Shown: positions 1-9,639, counted from the first letter of the stretch. The stretch: 64,000 bases of DNA from JAWXUE01 sp044432865 (GCA_044432865.1 JAWXUF010000001.1:1-64000); one strand, 5' to 3'. The notes: a model not told the origin generated them from the letters alone. Numbers and translations are program-made.

Positions 1-18
1 AATACTTCTTAAAATACA

Positions 19-59
19 AAACAGTAAATTCCATTGTAGTATTGCGGAATTTACTGTTT
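19..59. terminator. Hairpin, probable terminator at left edge
   Basis: A perfect 14-bp inverted repeat (arms at 19-32 and 46-59, 13-base loop) lies just downstream of the MATE gene on the minus strand. T-rich sequence follows on both strands, so it could end the MATE transcript, a transcript from the left, or both. The thymine runs are interrupted, so efficiency is uncertain. Confidence 0.6.
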
Positions 60-106
60 CATTTTATAATACTAATTTTAATTTTTAAAAAACGGAATTT
101 AGTTTT

Positions 107-1462
107 TCATTCAAGGTATTTTTTAGCATTTAGAGCCATTATATCAAAATCTTTTGTTTTCCATCTAAAATACATGAATGTACCTCTAAAACATTCGTCC
201 ATTGCTTGAGCTATAAATATACCTAATAAGCCTAACCCAAAGTGTACTCCAAGTAGGTAACTAAATAAAACAGCTAGTCCATACATTGATATTACACCCA
301 TTACAACAGGGAAAACAATATCATTAACTGTCCTTAGCGCGCTTATAAACATAATATTTGATGTCCTTCCAATTTCAAGAAAGACTACAACAATAAATAC
401 ACCTCTAAGAGCATCTATTGCATGCTCATCATCTAAAAACAATCCCATTAGAGGTTCCCAAAATACATTTAGCAATAAAACAACAGGAATGATAATACTT
501 AATGCAAGTTTGAAATTTTTCAGTGTAAATTCTTTCCCTTTGATAAATTCCTTCTCTCCGATATAATATCCGGTTATTATCTGATTTGAATTAGCAATAG
601 ATAAACTAAATAACATTACATAATTTAAAATAATCAGTACATAACTTCTTGTTATAGCTGATAACGATGCATCACCATTTATTATAATAGAGTTTACAGA
701 AATCATTATTAAAAACTGAGACATGTTATATAAAAAATATTCAAATGCAGATGGTATACCTATTTTGAAAATATTTTTTAATTGTTCTTTTGAGAATAAA
801 AGTTTTCTTGGTGAATATTTTAAAATAAACATCAAACATAAAATAGCCATTCCTCCAGCAACTAAATTACTAGTTAATGTTCCAATCGCAGCACCAGTTG
901 AACCTAATTCAGGTGCTCCAAATAAACCATTAATAAAAATAGCATTTAAAATTATGTTTAATATGTTACTAATTATCGCAACAATCATTATGACCATTGG
1001 TCTTCCATAACTTCTAAATATCGCACCACATGCTTGCGATACTCCTAGACCTATAAACCCAATTGATATTATTCTTAAATATGTTTGAGCTGATTCAATT
1101 ACATCACCATCTGTTTTAATAACCACAAGTAGAATCGGACCAACTAGAAATAAAATGAATGCAATTGTAAATCCTAGTACTATATTAAATATTAAACCAG
1201 TACCAACTACTTTACTTTCATCTTCCTTTTTTTTAGCACCTAATGTTTTTGTTAATACAACTACGATACCTGTTGCTACTACAGTTAATAAAACTGTAAA
1301 TAAATTTATTATACTATTAGCATTAACTACTGCCCCTACAGCATCTTTGCTGTACATAGTTAACATAATAGTATCAACAGTACCTAACAATGTGAAAAAT
1401 AACAATTCAACAAAAATAGGAATTGCAATTTGAAATATATTTTTCTTAAGTTTATTTTCCAA
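107..1462 (-). CDS. MATE family efflux transporter
   Basis: This 451-residue protein is hydrophobic along its length, with about 12 predicted membrane segments, and resembles multidrug and toxin extrusion (MATE) transporters of the NorM/MepA type, which export drugs or metabolites using a sodium or proton gradient. Length is normal for the family. The reading frame begins with TTG at 1462 inside the last codons of the upstream acetyltransferase gene (11-base overlap), with only a weak ribosome-binding site, which suggests translational coupling. The substrate cannot be told from sequence. Confidence 0.85.
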   Translation of the reverse strand: MENKLKKNIFQIAIPIFVELLFFTLLGTVDTIMLTMYSKDAVGAVVNANSIINLFTVLLTVVATGIVVVLTKTLGAKKKEDESKVVGTGLIFNIVLGFTIAFILFLVGPILLVVIKTDGDVIESAQTYLRIISIGFIGLGVSQACGAIFRSYGRPMVIMIVAIISNILNIILNAIFINGLFGAPELGSTGAAIGTLTSNLVAGGMAILCLMFILKYSPRKLLFSKEQLKNIFKIGIPSAFEYFLYNMSQFLIMISVNSIIINGDASLSAITRSYVLIILNYVMLFSLSIANSNQIITGYYIGEKEFIKGKEFTLKNFKLALSIIIPVVLLLNVFWEPLMGLFLDDEHAIDALRGVFIVVVFLEIGRTSNIMFISALRTVNDIVFPVVMGVISMYGLAVLFSYLLGVHFGLGLLGIFIAQAMDECFRGTFMYFRWKTKDFDIMALNAKKYLE

Positions 1463-1886
1463 TTTTCTTTACCATTTTTATGTGTTCACAACCTTCTTCT
1501 AAGAAAACTTCTCCTACTTGTTCATATCCAAATTTGAAATAAAAGTCTTTAGCATGATATTGAGATGCTAAATACACTTCATCTACATTCAACGCTTGAA
1601 GGTGCATTTCGATATTTTCCAATAAAAGATTACCTAATTTCTTACCACGGTATTTTTGTAAAACACAAACCCTTCCTATTTTCCAATATTCATTATTATA
1701 AAAAACTCTCGCTGTAGCAATAGGACTACTACCATCACAAATCAATACATGATGTGCAATATCATCAAATTCATCTAATTCAATTTCCTCATCAAATCCT
1801 TGTTCATCGATAAAAACTTCATATCTAACTTTATAGCACAAAGATAAATCATCAGGTTTTTTTAGAATTTTAACTGTTAATTCCAT
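1452..1886 (-). CDS. GNAT family N-acetyltransferase
   Basis: A 144-residue single-domain protein with the GNAT fold pattern: an N-terminal region containing YEVFIDEQGF, as in ElaA/YjcF-like acetyltransferases, then a central strand and the acetyl-CoA loop VLQKYRGKKLGNLLLENIE near residues 76-94, then a C-terminal FKFGYEQVGE segment. It should transfer an acetyl group from acetyl-CoA to a small amine; the substrate is unknown. The ATG at 1886 has a good upstream AAGGGA ribosome-binding site. It forms a two-gene operon with the MATE transporter. An extended -10 (TG-G-TATAAT) lies about 30 bases upstream on the minus strand. Confidence 0.85.
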   Translation of the reverse strand: MELTVKILKKPDDLSLCYKVRYEVFIDEQGFDEEIELDEFDDIAHHVLICDGSSPIATARVFYNNEYWKIGRVCVLQKYRGKKLGNLLLENIEMHLQALNVDEVYLASQYHAKDFYFKFGYEQVGEVFLEEGCEHIKMVKKIGK

Positions 1887-2012
1887 AGTATATCCCTTCT
1901 TTCAACTTATTACATTATACCACAAAAAGTTTTTATAAAAAGAGGTATATTGTCTTTAGTTGTAGAATAAAAAAAATGTCTTAATTTGTAACACTATTTT
2001 TTATAAATAATG

Positions 2013-2041
2013 TTGTTATTACGATATTTATTAAGTATAAT
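2013..2041 (+). promoter_or_regulatory. Sigma-A promoter of glgAC
   Basis: TTGTTA at 2013-2018 and TATAAT at 2036-2041 are separated by exactly 17 bases. Transcription would start near 2048, downstream of an in-frame ATG at 2010, so that ATG cannot start GlgA from this transcript; the TTG at 2067 fits. Confidence 0.75.
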
Positions 2042-2066
2042 ATTTTTGAATATTGGGGGTGTTCTT

Positions 2067-3425
2067 TTGAAAGTTTTATTTGTTGGGAGCGAGTGTAGTC
2101 CATATATAAAAACAGGTGGTTTAGCAGACGTGTTAGGAAGCCTACCTGTTACTTTATCAAAGCAAATTGAATGTAGTGTTGTAATTCCGTACTACAAGAA
2201 AATTAAAGAGAAAAACATTGGTATGTACTTAGGAGAAAAACATTTTAAGTTTGGAGAGGAATTAATTTATGCAGGAGTGTATTACGAAAAAGTAAATAAT
2301 GTAAAATATTTCTTCATTGATAACAATGAATTCTTCTATCATGATTTTTTATATGGATATAACGATGATAAAAGATTTACTTTTTTTAATATGGCAGTAT
2401 TAGAATGTTTAGATATAATGGGAGAATTTAATGTATTGCATTTAAATGATTGGCACTCTGGATTAATTCCATTCTTAATTAAATACAAGTATAGTGTTGA
2501 AATTAAAACAGTTTTCACGATACACAACATTCAGTATCAAGGGATATTCAACAAAGGTATCCACAAATTTTTCAAATTATATAATGACACATTAGAATTT
2601 GATAATATGATTAACTTTATGAAATGTGGAATTGTTAATTCAAACATCATCACGACTGTTTCTACTACATATAGAAACGAAACACTTTCATATGAATTTA
2701 GTTATAATTTAGAAAATATTTTACTAAGTAGAAAAGATGATTATTATGGAATAATAAACGGAATTGATACAAATATGTATAATCCAAAAACTGACAATAT
2801 AATCAAACCATATAGTAATTACAGTGAAAAAAATATTAATAAAAAAGAATTTTGTAATGAGTACAATTTAAACGATAATATGTTGTGTAGTTTGATTAGT
2901 AGGTTATGTGATCAAAAAGGAATAGAATTATTAATTGATTCTATAGATCATATCATGGAAAATAGTGATGTCAATTTATTCCTAATGGGTTCAGGTGATA
3001 TGAATTATGTTGAACAACTAAATTACTTTGCAATTAAATATCCTAGTAGAGTCAAAGTATATATAGGATACAATGAAGAATTATCTCATAAAGTTTATGC
3101 AAGCAGTGATATGTTGTTTGTCCCTTCAAAGTTTGAGCCATGTGGATTGACACAATTAATTGCTATGCGTTATGGTACTATACCATTAGTAAGAGAAACA
3201 GGTGGATTAAAAGATACAGTAATACCTTTTAACATCCACAACAAAACTGGATGTGGATTTACTTTCAAAGAATTTACTTCTTCTTCGTTTAAGGAAGTAT
3301 TCAATCTAGCCTTTCAAACTTATCAAAACAAAGAAATATGGGAAGTACTTTCAAAAAATGCAATGAATAACGATTTCAGTTTTGAGGCAAGTGCAAATGA
3401 ATATTTAAAAATTTATAATAAATAA
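2067..3425 (+). CDS. glgA: Glycogen synthase GlgA
   Basis: ADP-glucose-dependent bacterial glycogen synthase (GT5), 452 residues from the chosen start, close to the usual 475-480. The N-terminal KTGGLADV substrate loop (residues 15-22) and the C-terminal EPCGLTQ motif with the catalytic glutamate (near residue 357) are intact. The start is TTG at 2067, preceded by GGGGGT with 6-base spacing. An in-frame ATG at 2010 lies upstream of the deduced transcription start and lacks a ribosome-binding site. It is followed 11 bases later by glgC. No branching enzyme, phosphorylase or glgD is adjacent, unlike Bacillus operons. Confidence 0.95.
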   Translation: MKVLFVGSECSPYIKTGGLADVLGSLPVTLSKQIECSVVIPYYKKIKEKNIGMYLGEKHFKFGEELIYAGVYYEKVNNVKYFFIDNNEFFYHDFLYGYNDDKRFTFFNMAVLECLDIMGEFNVLHLNDWHSGLIPFLIKYKYSVEIKTVFTIHNIQYQGIFNKGIHKFFKLYNDTLEFDNMINFMKCGIVNSNIITTVSTTYRNETLSYEFSYNLENILLSRKDDYYGIINGIDTNMYNPKTDNIIKPYSNYSEKNINKKEFCNEYNLNDNMLCSLISRLCDQKGIELLIDSIDHIMENSDVNLFLMGSGDMNYVEQLNYFAIKYPSRVKVYIGYNEELSHKVYASSDMLFVPSKFEPCGLTQLIAMRYGTIPLVRETGGLKDTVIPFNIHNKTGCGFTFKEFTSSSFKEVFNLAFQTYQNKEIWEVLSKNAMNNDFSFEASANEYLKIYNK

Positions 3426-3436
3426 AGGGGAATATT

Positions 3437-4666
3437 ATGGAAACTTTAGCATTAATTTTAGCAGGTGGGAGAGGATCTCGTCTAGATATACTATCAGAAA
3501 GACGTTCAAAACCAGCAGTACCTTTTGCTGGGAAATTTAGAATTATTGATTTTGTATTAAGTAACTGTTGTAACTCAGGAATATATCAAATTGGTATTTT
3601 AACTCAATATTTACCTTTATCATTAAATGAACATATTGGAGTTGGAAAACCATGGGATTTAGATCGTAGAGATAGTTCTATCTCACTTCTTCAACCTCAT
3701 AACAATTGGTACGAAGGTACAGCAGATGCTGTAAAGAAAAATATTGAATTCATTAAAAGGAATAATCCAAAAAGAGTATTGATATTATCAGGAGATCATA
3801 TCTATAAAATGGATTACTCTAAACTTATAAAAGAACATGAAAATAGAAATGCAGATGTAACAATAGCTGCAAAAATAGTTGATTTAAGTGAAGCTAATAG
3901 ATTTGGAATTTTAGAATCAGATGACAATAATAAAATATATAATTTCATTGAAAAACCAGAACATCCAACATCAAATAAAGCTTCAATGGGTATTTACTTA
4001 TTTAATACTGAAGTATTATTAGAAGCATTAAACTCTTATAATATAAGTGATTTAGACTTCGGAAATCATATAATACCTGATTTAATAAAAAATAAAAATG
4101 TGTACTCTTATGACTTTAATGATTACTGGAAGGATGTAGGTACATATGATTCATATCTAGAATGTAATCTAGAACTTGCTAATGCAAGTAATTCATTAGA
4201 TTTATATCATCCTTCATGGAAAATATATACAAAGAGTGAAGATTTAGCACCGGTTAAATTTGGTGATAAAGCTACTGTTAATGGTTCACTAATTTCAAAT
4301 GGTTCAGTTATTGATGGAACACTAGAGAATTGTGTTTTAAGTCCAGGAGTTGTTGTTAACAGTGGATGTTTACTGAAAAATTGTGTTATATTGAACAATG
4401 TAATAATTGGTAAAAATTGTGTTATTGAAAATACTGTTATTGATAAGGATGTAAATATTGGTGATAACTGCATAATAGGATTTGGTACAAATCTTATTCC
4501 AAATGAAGAAATACCTGGTGTTTTATCTAGCGGTATTAATATAATTGGAAAAAATGCAAAAATTCCTTCTTCTACAACTATTATGAGAAATTGTAGAATT
4601 TGTTCTTCTTCAACTCATGAATCATTTAATACTGATGTAATTACAAGCGGTTCAACAATAAGATAA
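3437..4666 (+). CDS. glgC: Glucose-1-phosphate adenylyltransferase GlgC
   Basis: Makes ADP-glucose from ATP and glucose-1-phosphate for GlgA. The 409-residue protein starts with the nucleotidyltransferase loop LAGGRGSRL (residues 8-16), has the RRSKPAVPFAGKFRIIDF segment, the GTADAV region and IEKPEHP sugar-binding motif, and ends in left-handed beta-helix hexapeptide repeats (about residues 280-400). It carries a complete N-terminal catalytic domain, so it is GlgC rather than the non-catalytic GlgD. GGGGA precedes the ATG. A strong terminator follows immediately. Confidence 0.95.
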   Translation: METLALILAGGRGSRLDILSERRSKPAVPFAGKFRIIDFVLSNCCNSGIYQIGILTQYLPLSLNEHIGVGKPWDLDRRDSSISLLQPHNNWYEGTADAVKKNIEFIKRNNPKRVLILSGDHIYKMDYSKLIKEHENRNADVTIAAKIVDLSEANRFGILESDDNNKIYNFIEKPEHPTSNKASMGIYLFNTEVLLEALNSYNISDLDFGNHIIPDLIKNKNVYSYDFNDYWKDVGTYDSYLECNLELANASNSLDLYHPSWKIYTKSEDLAPVKFGDKATVNGSLISNGSVIDGTLENCVLSPGVVVNSGCLLKNCVILNNVIIGKNCVIENTVIDKDVNIGDNCIIGFGTNLIPNEEIPGVLSSGINIIGKNAKIPSSTTIMRNCRICSSSTHESFNTDVITSGSTIR

Positions 4667-4670
4667 AAAA

Positions 4671-4695
4671 ATATAGGTCTATATTAGACCTATAT
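4671..4695. terminator. Bidirectional terminator between glgC and hydrolase
   Basis: An 11-bp perfect stem (4671-4681 with 4685-4695, three-base loop) is followed by six T on the plus strand and preceded by a run of A. It serves both convergent genes; the stop codon of the minus-strand hydrolase (4679-4681) lies within the stem. Confidence 0.9.
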
Positions 4696-5590
4696 TTTTT
4701 CTTATAAATTGATTTACATCATTAAATACTTCTTCTTTGTTAAATTCATTAACTAATTCATGTCTAGCTCCAGGATATAATTTCATTTCCACATTATTAG
4801 CTTTTTGTTCTAAATGTTTATAGATATATTTAATTTCTTTCCCGTTACCACCAACTACGTCTTCATCTCCACTTATAAGATAAATTGGTAATTCAAAATT
4901 TTTATACCATTTTTTTGAATTGGAATTTTTTGATAGTTTTAATAAATCATTGTATGCTTTAGCAGAAAATTTAATTCTACAATACTTATCATTAATATAT
5001 CCATTGTATATTTCAGTATCTCTAGTCAACCATTCAACACCAGTATTATCTTTAGTTTTCTTACTAAAATTACCCATTATAAGTTTGTATAAAAACTTTG
5101 AAACATATTTCTTACCTTTTACTTTAGAAATAACAGATGATAACATTATCCCAGAAGATGCTAGAGAGTTTTTCCCACCAGTACCACAAATGATTATTCC
5201 ATCAATCTCTTTAGAATACTTACTCAGATAACATCTTGATACAAAAGAACCCATACTATGACCAAATACAAAGTATGGTACATTGTTATATTTTTCTTTA
5301 ATTAAACAAATCAATAAATGTAAATCTTCACTTAAATGTTTATCACCATTTTTTTCTGAGAAAAATCCATAAGTTCCATTCAAATCACCTGTTAAACCAT
5401 GACCAAGATGATCATGTCCAACAACCATTATTTTTTGTTCATTTAAGTATTTAATGAAGTGTTCATATCTTTTTATATATTCGCACATTCCATGAGTAAT
5501 ATGCATTATCGCTATAGGATTTTCAATTTCATAAACATAATAAGCAACTTCATTAATACCATTACTACTTTTAAACTTACTAATTTCCAT
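4679..5590 (-). CDS. Alpha/beta hydrolase, monoacylglycerol lipase-like
   Basis: A 303-residue serine hydrolase of the PldB/monoacylglycerol lipase group (Hydrolase_4). The nucleophile elbow GHSMGS is near residue 110, the acid is probably in SGDEDVV near 241, and the catalytic histidine is in GARHELVNE near 277; the oxyanion-side HITHGMCE motif is near residues 30-37. It should act on lysophospholipids or monoglycerides; no signal peptide is visible, so it is probably cytosolic. It has its own ribosome-binding site (AAGGGAG) and is separated from degV by a terminator. Confidence 0.85.
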   Translation of the reverse strand: MEISKFKSSNGINEVAYYVYEIENPIAIMHITHGMCEYIKRYEHFIKYLNEQKIMVVGHDHLGHGLTGDLNGTYGFFSEKNGDKHLSEDLHLLICLIKEKYNNVPYFVFGHSMGSFVSRCYLSKYSKEIDGIIICGTGGKNSLASSGIMLSSVISKVKGKKYVSKFLYKLIMGNFSKKTKDNTGVEWLTRDTEIYNGYINDKYCRIKFSAKAYNDLLKLSKNSNSKKWYKNFELPIYLISGDEDVVGGNGKEIKYIYKHLEQKANNVEMKLYPGARHELVNEFNKEEVFNDVNQFIRKNIGLI

Positions 5591-5612
5591 AAAAATCTCC
5601 CTTTTAAAAAAT

Positions 5613-5642
5613 AATAAGTCTAAGGAAATCCTTAGACTTATT
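5613..5642 (-). terminator. Terminator after degV
   Basis: A 14-bp perfect stem (5613-5626 with 5629-5642) followed on the minus strand by a T run (A run at 5606-5611). It ends the cshB-nfo-degV transcript. Confidence 0.85.
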
Positions 5643-5647
5643 AAATA

Positions 5648-6520
5648 TTATTTTTCTTTCCCAACGAAGAATAAAGTCATTGCATCAGGACCAGTATGAG
5701 CTCCGATTACAGGACCAATATTTGTTAAGATAAAGTTTGAAATTCCAAATTTACTTTCAATATCATTTTTTAATTGTTCTGCTTCTTCTAAACAATCACC
5801 ATGAGCAATAATAATTACATCATTTTCTTCAACAATGATTCTTTGTTCCATTTCAGCAATCAAAGTTGTTAATGAAGTGTCTCTACCTCTTTTTTTACCT
5901 TTAGCAACTAATTTACCTTCTTCACTAATATGTAAAATCGGTTTAATTTTTAATGCATTAGCAATAAATGCAGCAGCATTTGATAATCTTCCACCACGTT
6001 TTAAAGTATCAATATCACTTACAGTAAACCAAGCACAAACTTTTTCTTTGAACTTTTCAGTTTTTTCAAAATTTTCTTCTAATGATAATCCTTCTTTTTT
6101 GAATTTATTAGCATAGTATACTAATAATCCTTCTCCAGCACTAGCTAATTTAGAATCAATTACTTTAACATTAGCATCAGGATGAGTTTCTTTTAATACT
6201 TCTAATCCTAATCTTACTGAGTTAAATGTACCACTTAAAGCACTAGAAAAACAAATATATAATATATCTAATCCTTTTTCAACGAAAGGTGTAATAGCTT
6301 CTAAAAATTCTTCTGAATTTATTTGAGCAGTAACAGGTTGTTTACCTTTTCTCATAGCATCATAAAAGTCTTTTGTTGATAATTCTCTCTCATCTAAATA
6401 ATTTTTATAATCTTTACCTTCTAAGGTGAAAGTTAATGGTAAAACTTCAATATTATTTTCTTTAACAAAACTATCTGGTAAATCTGTAGTTGAATCAGTA
6501 AATATAATGTAATCTTTCAT
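5648..6520 (-). CDS. DegV family fatty-acid-binding protein (FakB-like)
   Basis: A 290-residue DegV-fold protein. The N-terminal IFTDSTTDLP motif, the central YICFSSALSGTFNS segment and the C-terminal NIGPVIGAHTGP motif are typical. Family members bind a fatty acid and present it to the kinase FakA for phosphorylation, feeding exogenous fatty acids into phospholipid synthesis. No fakA is in the window. It lies 4 bases after nfo and is probably the last gene of the cshB-nfo-degV operon. Confidence 0.9.
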   Translation of the reverse strand: MKDYIIFTDSTTDLPDSFVKENNIEVLPLTFTLEGKDYKNYLDERELSTKDFYDAMRKGKQPVTAQINSEEFLEAITPFVEKGLDILYICFSSALSGTFNSVRLGLEVLKETHPDANVKVIDSKLASAGEGLLVYYANKFKKEGLSLEENFEKTEKFKEKVCAWFTVSDIDTLKRGGRLSNAAAFIANALKIKPILHISEEGKLVAKGKKRGRDTSLTTLIAEMEQRIIVEENDVIIIAHGDCLEEAEQLKNDIESKFGISNFILTNIGPVIGAHTGPDAMTLFFVGKEK

Positions 6521-6524
6521 TTTT

Positions 6525-7376
6525 TTATTCTCCCTTATTTCTTATAATTTTAATTTCTTCTTTATATGGTGCAACCCCATCAATATATGGTGTTTCTAAA
6601 ATTTTAGGTATGTTAGCAAAATCTTCGTCATAACAAACTTTTAATAAAGTTTCTAATCCAATATTTCCTACTCCTAAATTTTCATGGCGATCTTTTTGAG
6701 CTCCCATTACATTTTTTGAATCATTTAAATGAATAGCATTTAAATATTTCAGTCCAATAATAGTATCAAACTCTTTTTTCACTCCATCATAGTCATTAAC
6801 TAAATCATATCCACTATCATGTATATGACATGTATCTAAGCATACACCAATTCTTTTTTTATCATTAATCAAATCAATAATTTGTTTGACTTCTTTAAAG
6901 TTTCTACCAACTTCTGTACCTTTTCCACTCATTGTTTCAAGTGCAATAACAACATCTAAATCTTTTGTATTATCATTTATCTTATTTATTACAAAAGCAA
7001 TATTTTTAATCGTTTCAGTTAAATCATTTTTTAAAGTATTACCAGGATGTAAAACTAAAATTTTACTTCCCATAGCATAAGTTCTTTTTACTTCTTCAGT
7101 TAAAAAAGAAATAGCAAAATCTCTTTTATCTTCAAGAAAAGTTCCAGGATTAACAATGTAAGGAGCATGTACTACAACATTTTTAAGGTCAATGTTATTT
7201 TCACTCATTAATTGATGAGCTTCTTCAATTCTTAACTCTTCAATTTTTTTTCTTGCTGTATTTTGTGGAGCGCCAGTATATATCATAAATGCTGTTGCAC
7301 CATAATTGATAGCTTCTTTAACAGATCCAAGCATCATTTCTTTTCCATTCATAGAAACATGACTTCCAATTATCAT
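6525..7376 (-). CDS. nfo: Deoxyribonuclease IV (AP endonuclease)
   Basis: Endonuclease IV, 283 residues, a TIM-barrel enzyme with three zinc ions that cleaves DNA 5' of abasic sites in base-excision repair. Visible signatures are GSHVSM at the N terminus, VVVHAPYIVNPG, ALETMSGKG, CLDTCHIHDSGYD and HLNDSK, which carry the metal ligands. Its ATG overlaps the TGA stop of cshB. The cshB-nfo pairing is also found in Bacillus subtilis (yqfR-yqfS). Confidence 0.96.
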   Translation of the reverse strand: MIIGSHVSMNGKEMMLGSVKEAINYGATAFMIYTGAPQNTARKKIEELRIEEAHQLMSENNIDLKNVVVHAPYIVNPGTFLEDKRDFAISFLTEEVKRTYAMGSKILVLHPGNTLKNDLTETIKNIAFVINKINDNTKDLDVVIALETMSGKGTEVGRNFKEVKQIIDLINDKKRIGVCLDTCHIHDSGYDLVNDYDGVKKEFDTIIGLKYLNAIHLNDSKNVMGAQKDRHENLGVGNIGLETLLKVCYDEDFANIPKILETPYIDGVAPYKEEIKIIRNKGE

Positions 7377-8677
7377 CGACGTTTTTTCCCTTCATTTTTT
7401 TGAATTTTTTTAGCAATTTTATTTGCTTCTTCATTCATTTTTTTCTTATACCCAGGAGTAACCTTCTTAGGTTTTGCAATCATTTTTTTAGCAGTTATAA
7501 TTTCTTTTTTAACAGGAGCTATACGGTTTTGTCTTACGTTTCGCCCTTTATATGGAGCAAATTCCCCATGTTTAATATCTACATATTCAAAAGTTACACC
7601 TCTATTTTCAAGGTTATTTAAATATGTATTATTCATGCTATCATATAAACTATAGCAAATACCATCAAAGTACATTCTACCTGTTCTACCAGAACGATGA
7701 ATATAAAATTCGAAATCTCTTGGAAGTTCGTAGTTAATTATGTGACTTACACCTTCAATATCAATCCCTCTAGCAACCATATCTGATGCTATAATATATT
7801 GATATTTTAATGATGCAATTTCATTCATTACTCTTTTTCTTTCTCTAGGACTCATATTACCATGAATTGTTGTACAGTTATATCCTTTAGATTTAATTGT
7901 TTGGTATAGTTGTTCAACAGTTTCTTTCTTATTTGCAAATATAATAGCTAGATATGGATTAATTATTTTCATCATATTATCTAAAATAACATCTTTTTCT
8001 CTATTTCTAATTGGAATTAAATAATGAGTTATTTTTAATGATGATACATCTTTTTTATCTATTTGTATTTTAACTGTATTTGGAATAAACTTTTTTATTA
8101 CAGGTTCTATTTGTTCACTAATTGTAGCACTAAATAACATTTTTTTAGCATTTTTAAATTTATCTTGAATTTCTAATATTTCTTCAAGGAAACTATCAGC
8201 TACCATATCCGCCTCATCAATAACAAAGTATTTAGCATCATGAATTTTCAACTGATTAAAAGAAATTGATAATTCTTTAATTTTATTTGGTGTAGCAATA
8301 ACAATTTGAGGATGATTAACTTTTAGTTTCTCAACTTCTCTTTTAATATCAGAAGTTGCTGTGAAACATTTAATTTTGATTGCCTCTCCACTAAATGATG
8401 CTAAGTGAGATGCTTTTTTATAAATTTGTGTTGCTAACTCATTTGTTGGAGCAACAATTACTGCCTGACAAGTTTGATCTAATGCGTCTAAATCATTAAA
8501 GATAGGAATTAAGAAAGCATGTGTTTTACCGCTTCCCGTTTTACTCATTGCTATAATGTTACGATCTGATTTGTTTTCTCTTAATATTTCTTTTTGAATT
8601 TCCATTAATTCTTTAAACTTTAAATCATTAAGAGCACTTGTAATATACTTTTTAAATTCGAATTGATAATTTACCAA
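7373..8677 (-). CDS. cshB: DEAD-box RNA helicase CshB
   Basis: ATP-dependent RNA helicase, 434 residues from the chosen start. Motifs in order: KTGSGKTHAF (I), APTNELATQI (Ia), VIDEADMV (II), FSATIS (III), IASDMVARGIDIEG (V) and YIHRSGRTGRM (VI), then a Lys/Arg-rich tail expected to bind RNA. The start is TTG at 8677: an AAAGGAG ribosome-binding site sits eight bases before it, inside the longer frame that would begin at an ATG at 8701. Neighbouring nfo and, divergently, ispH support CshB rather than another DEAD-box paralogue. CshB in Bacillus helps in cold adaptation and RNA turnover. Confidence 0.9.
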   Translation of the reverse strand: MVNYQFEFKKYITSALNDLKFKELMEIQKEILRENKSDRNIIAMSKTGSGKTHAFLIPIFNDLDALDQTCQAVIVAPTNELATQIYKKASHLASFSGEAIKIKCFTATSDIKREVEKLKVNHPQIVIATPNKIKELSISFNQLKIHDAKYFVIDEADMVADSFLEEILEIQDKFKNAKKMLFSATISEQIEPVIKKFIPNTVKIQIDKKDVSSLKITHYLIPIRNREKDVILDNMMKIINPYLAIIFANKKETVEQLYQTIKSKGYNCTTIHGNMSPRERKRVMNEIASLKYQYIIASDMVARGIDIEGVSHIINYELPRDFEFYIHRSGRTGRMYFDGICYSLYDSMNNTYLNNLENRGVTFEYVDIKHGEFAPYKGRNVRQNRIAPVKKEIITAKKMIAKPKKVTPGYKKKMNEEANKIAKKIQKNEGKKRR

Positions 8678-8704
8678 TGGTATCACTCCTTTGTCATTCA
8701 AACT

Positions 8705-8733
8705 ATTTTATCATTTTTTATTTATTTTTACAA
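8705..8733 (-). promoter_or_regulatory. Sigma-A promoter of cshB-nfo-degV
   Basis: On the minus strand TTGTAA (8728-8733) and TAAAAT (8705-8710) are 17 bases apart, and TGA before the -10 gives an extended -10 element. The deduced start of transcription is just upstream of the AAAGGAG ribosome-binding site. Confidence 0.6.
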
Positions 8734-8799
8734 CTGAATAAACTATAATATTAATATGTTTATAAATAAAGTTATGATTTTACGGAAGGAATGTTTGAT

Positions 8800-9639
8800 A
8801 TGAAGATTGAAAAAATAAATCCACATGGATATTGCGGTGGTGTAATTAAAGCATTAAACACAACATTAGAAGCTATCAACTCTGCACCAAAACCAATCTA
8901 TATGATTGGTAAAGTAATTCATAATGATATTGTATGTAATGAACTTGAAAAACAAGGTTTAATAATAAAAACAAATGAAAAATGTGATGCTATAAATGAA
9001 ATAGAAAATGGTACAGTAATATTCACAGCTCATGGTACAGATGAAAAATTAATTGATATTGCTAATAATAAAAACTTAAATGTTATTAATACAGTTTGTA
9101 GTAAAGTTTCTATAATTCATAGAAATATTAAAAAGCATTTAGAAAGTCACACAATTCTTTACATCGGAGTAAAGTCTCACCCTGAATGTGAAGCAATATT
9201 ATCCATTAGTAACGACATTATTTTAATTAACGATGTTAATGATTTAAACCTTTTAGATAAAAGTAAAAAGTATTACATAACTAACCAAACGACGCTATCA
9301 TTACTAAAATTAAATTCACTATATGATTATGCAAAAAACAATTTTAAGGATATTACAATTGATAATAAAATATGTTTGGCAACTACAAAAAGACAAGAAG
9401 GCGTACTAAATACAAATGCTGATTTCATCATTGTCGTTGGAGATAAAAAGAGTTCAAATACAAACGAACTATATAATTTATCAAAGCAAAAATGTGATAG
9501 TATTTTGGTTAGTGAATGTAGTGAAATTACTAACATAAATCTATCACAATATAATAATATTAAAATAACAAGTGGAGCTTCTACTCCCGAATATATAGTT
9601 GATGAGATTATAGAATTTATAAATAAAACTTACTTATAA
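8800..9639 (+). CDS. ispH: 4-hydroxy-3-methylbut-2-enyl diphosphate reductase IspH
   Basis: Last enzyme of the MEP isoprenoid pathway; an oxygen-sensitive [4Fe-4S] reductase making IPP and DMAPP. The 279-residue protein has the three cluster cysteines in GYCGGV, TVCSKV and KICLATTKRQEG, plus the IHND and TAHGTDE histidines. The ATG at 8800 is preceded by GGAAGGA with 9-base spacing; an in-frame ATG at 8791 directly abuts that site and is unlikely. dxs of the same pathway lies at 15.9 kb. The last 10 bases overlap convergent dinB. Confidence 0.95.
   Translation: MKIEKINPHGYCGGVIKALNTTLEAINSAPKPIYMIGKVIHNDIVCNELEKQGLIIKTNEKCDAINEIENGTVIFTAHGTDEKLIDIANNKNLNVINTVCSKVSIIHRNIKKHLESHTILYIGVKSHPECEAILSISNDIILINDVNDLNLLDKSKKYYITNQTTLSLLKLNSLYDYAKNNFKDITIDNKICLATTKRQEGVLNTNADFIIVVGDKKSSNTNELYNLSKQKCDSILVSECSEITNINLSQYNNIKITSGASTPEYIVDEIIEFINKTYL

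Noticed and set aside
2010..2066. Upstream in-frame ATG extending GlgA by 19 residues
   Set aside because: It lies before the deduced transcription start and lacks a ribosome-binding site; homologues begin at KVLFVGSE.
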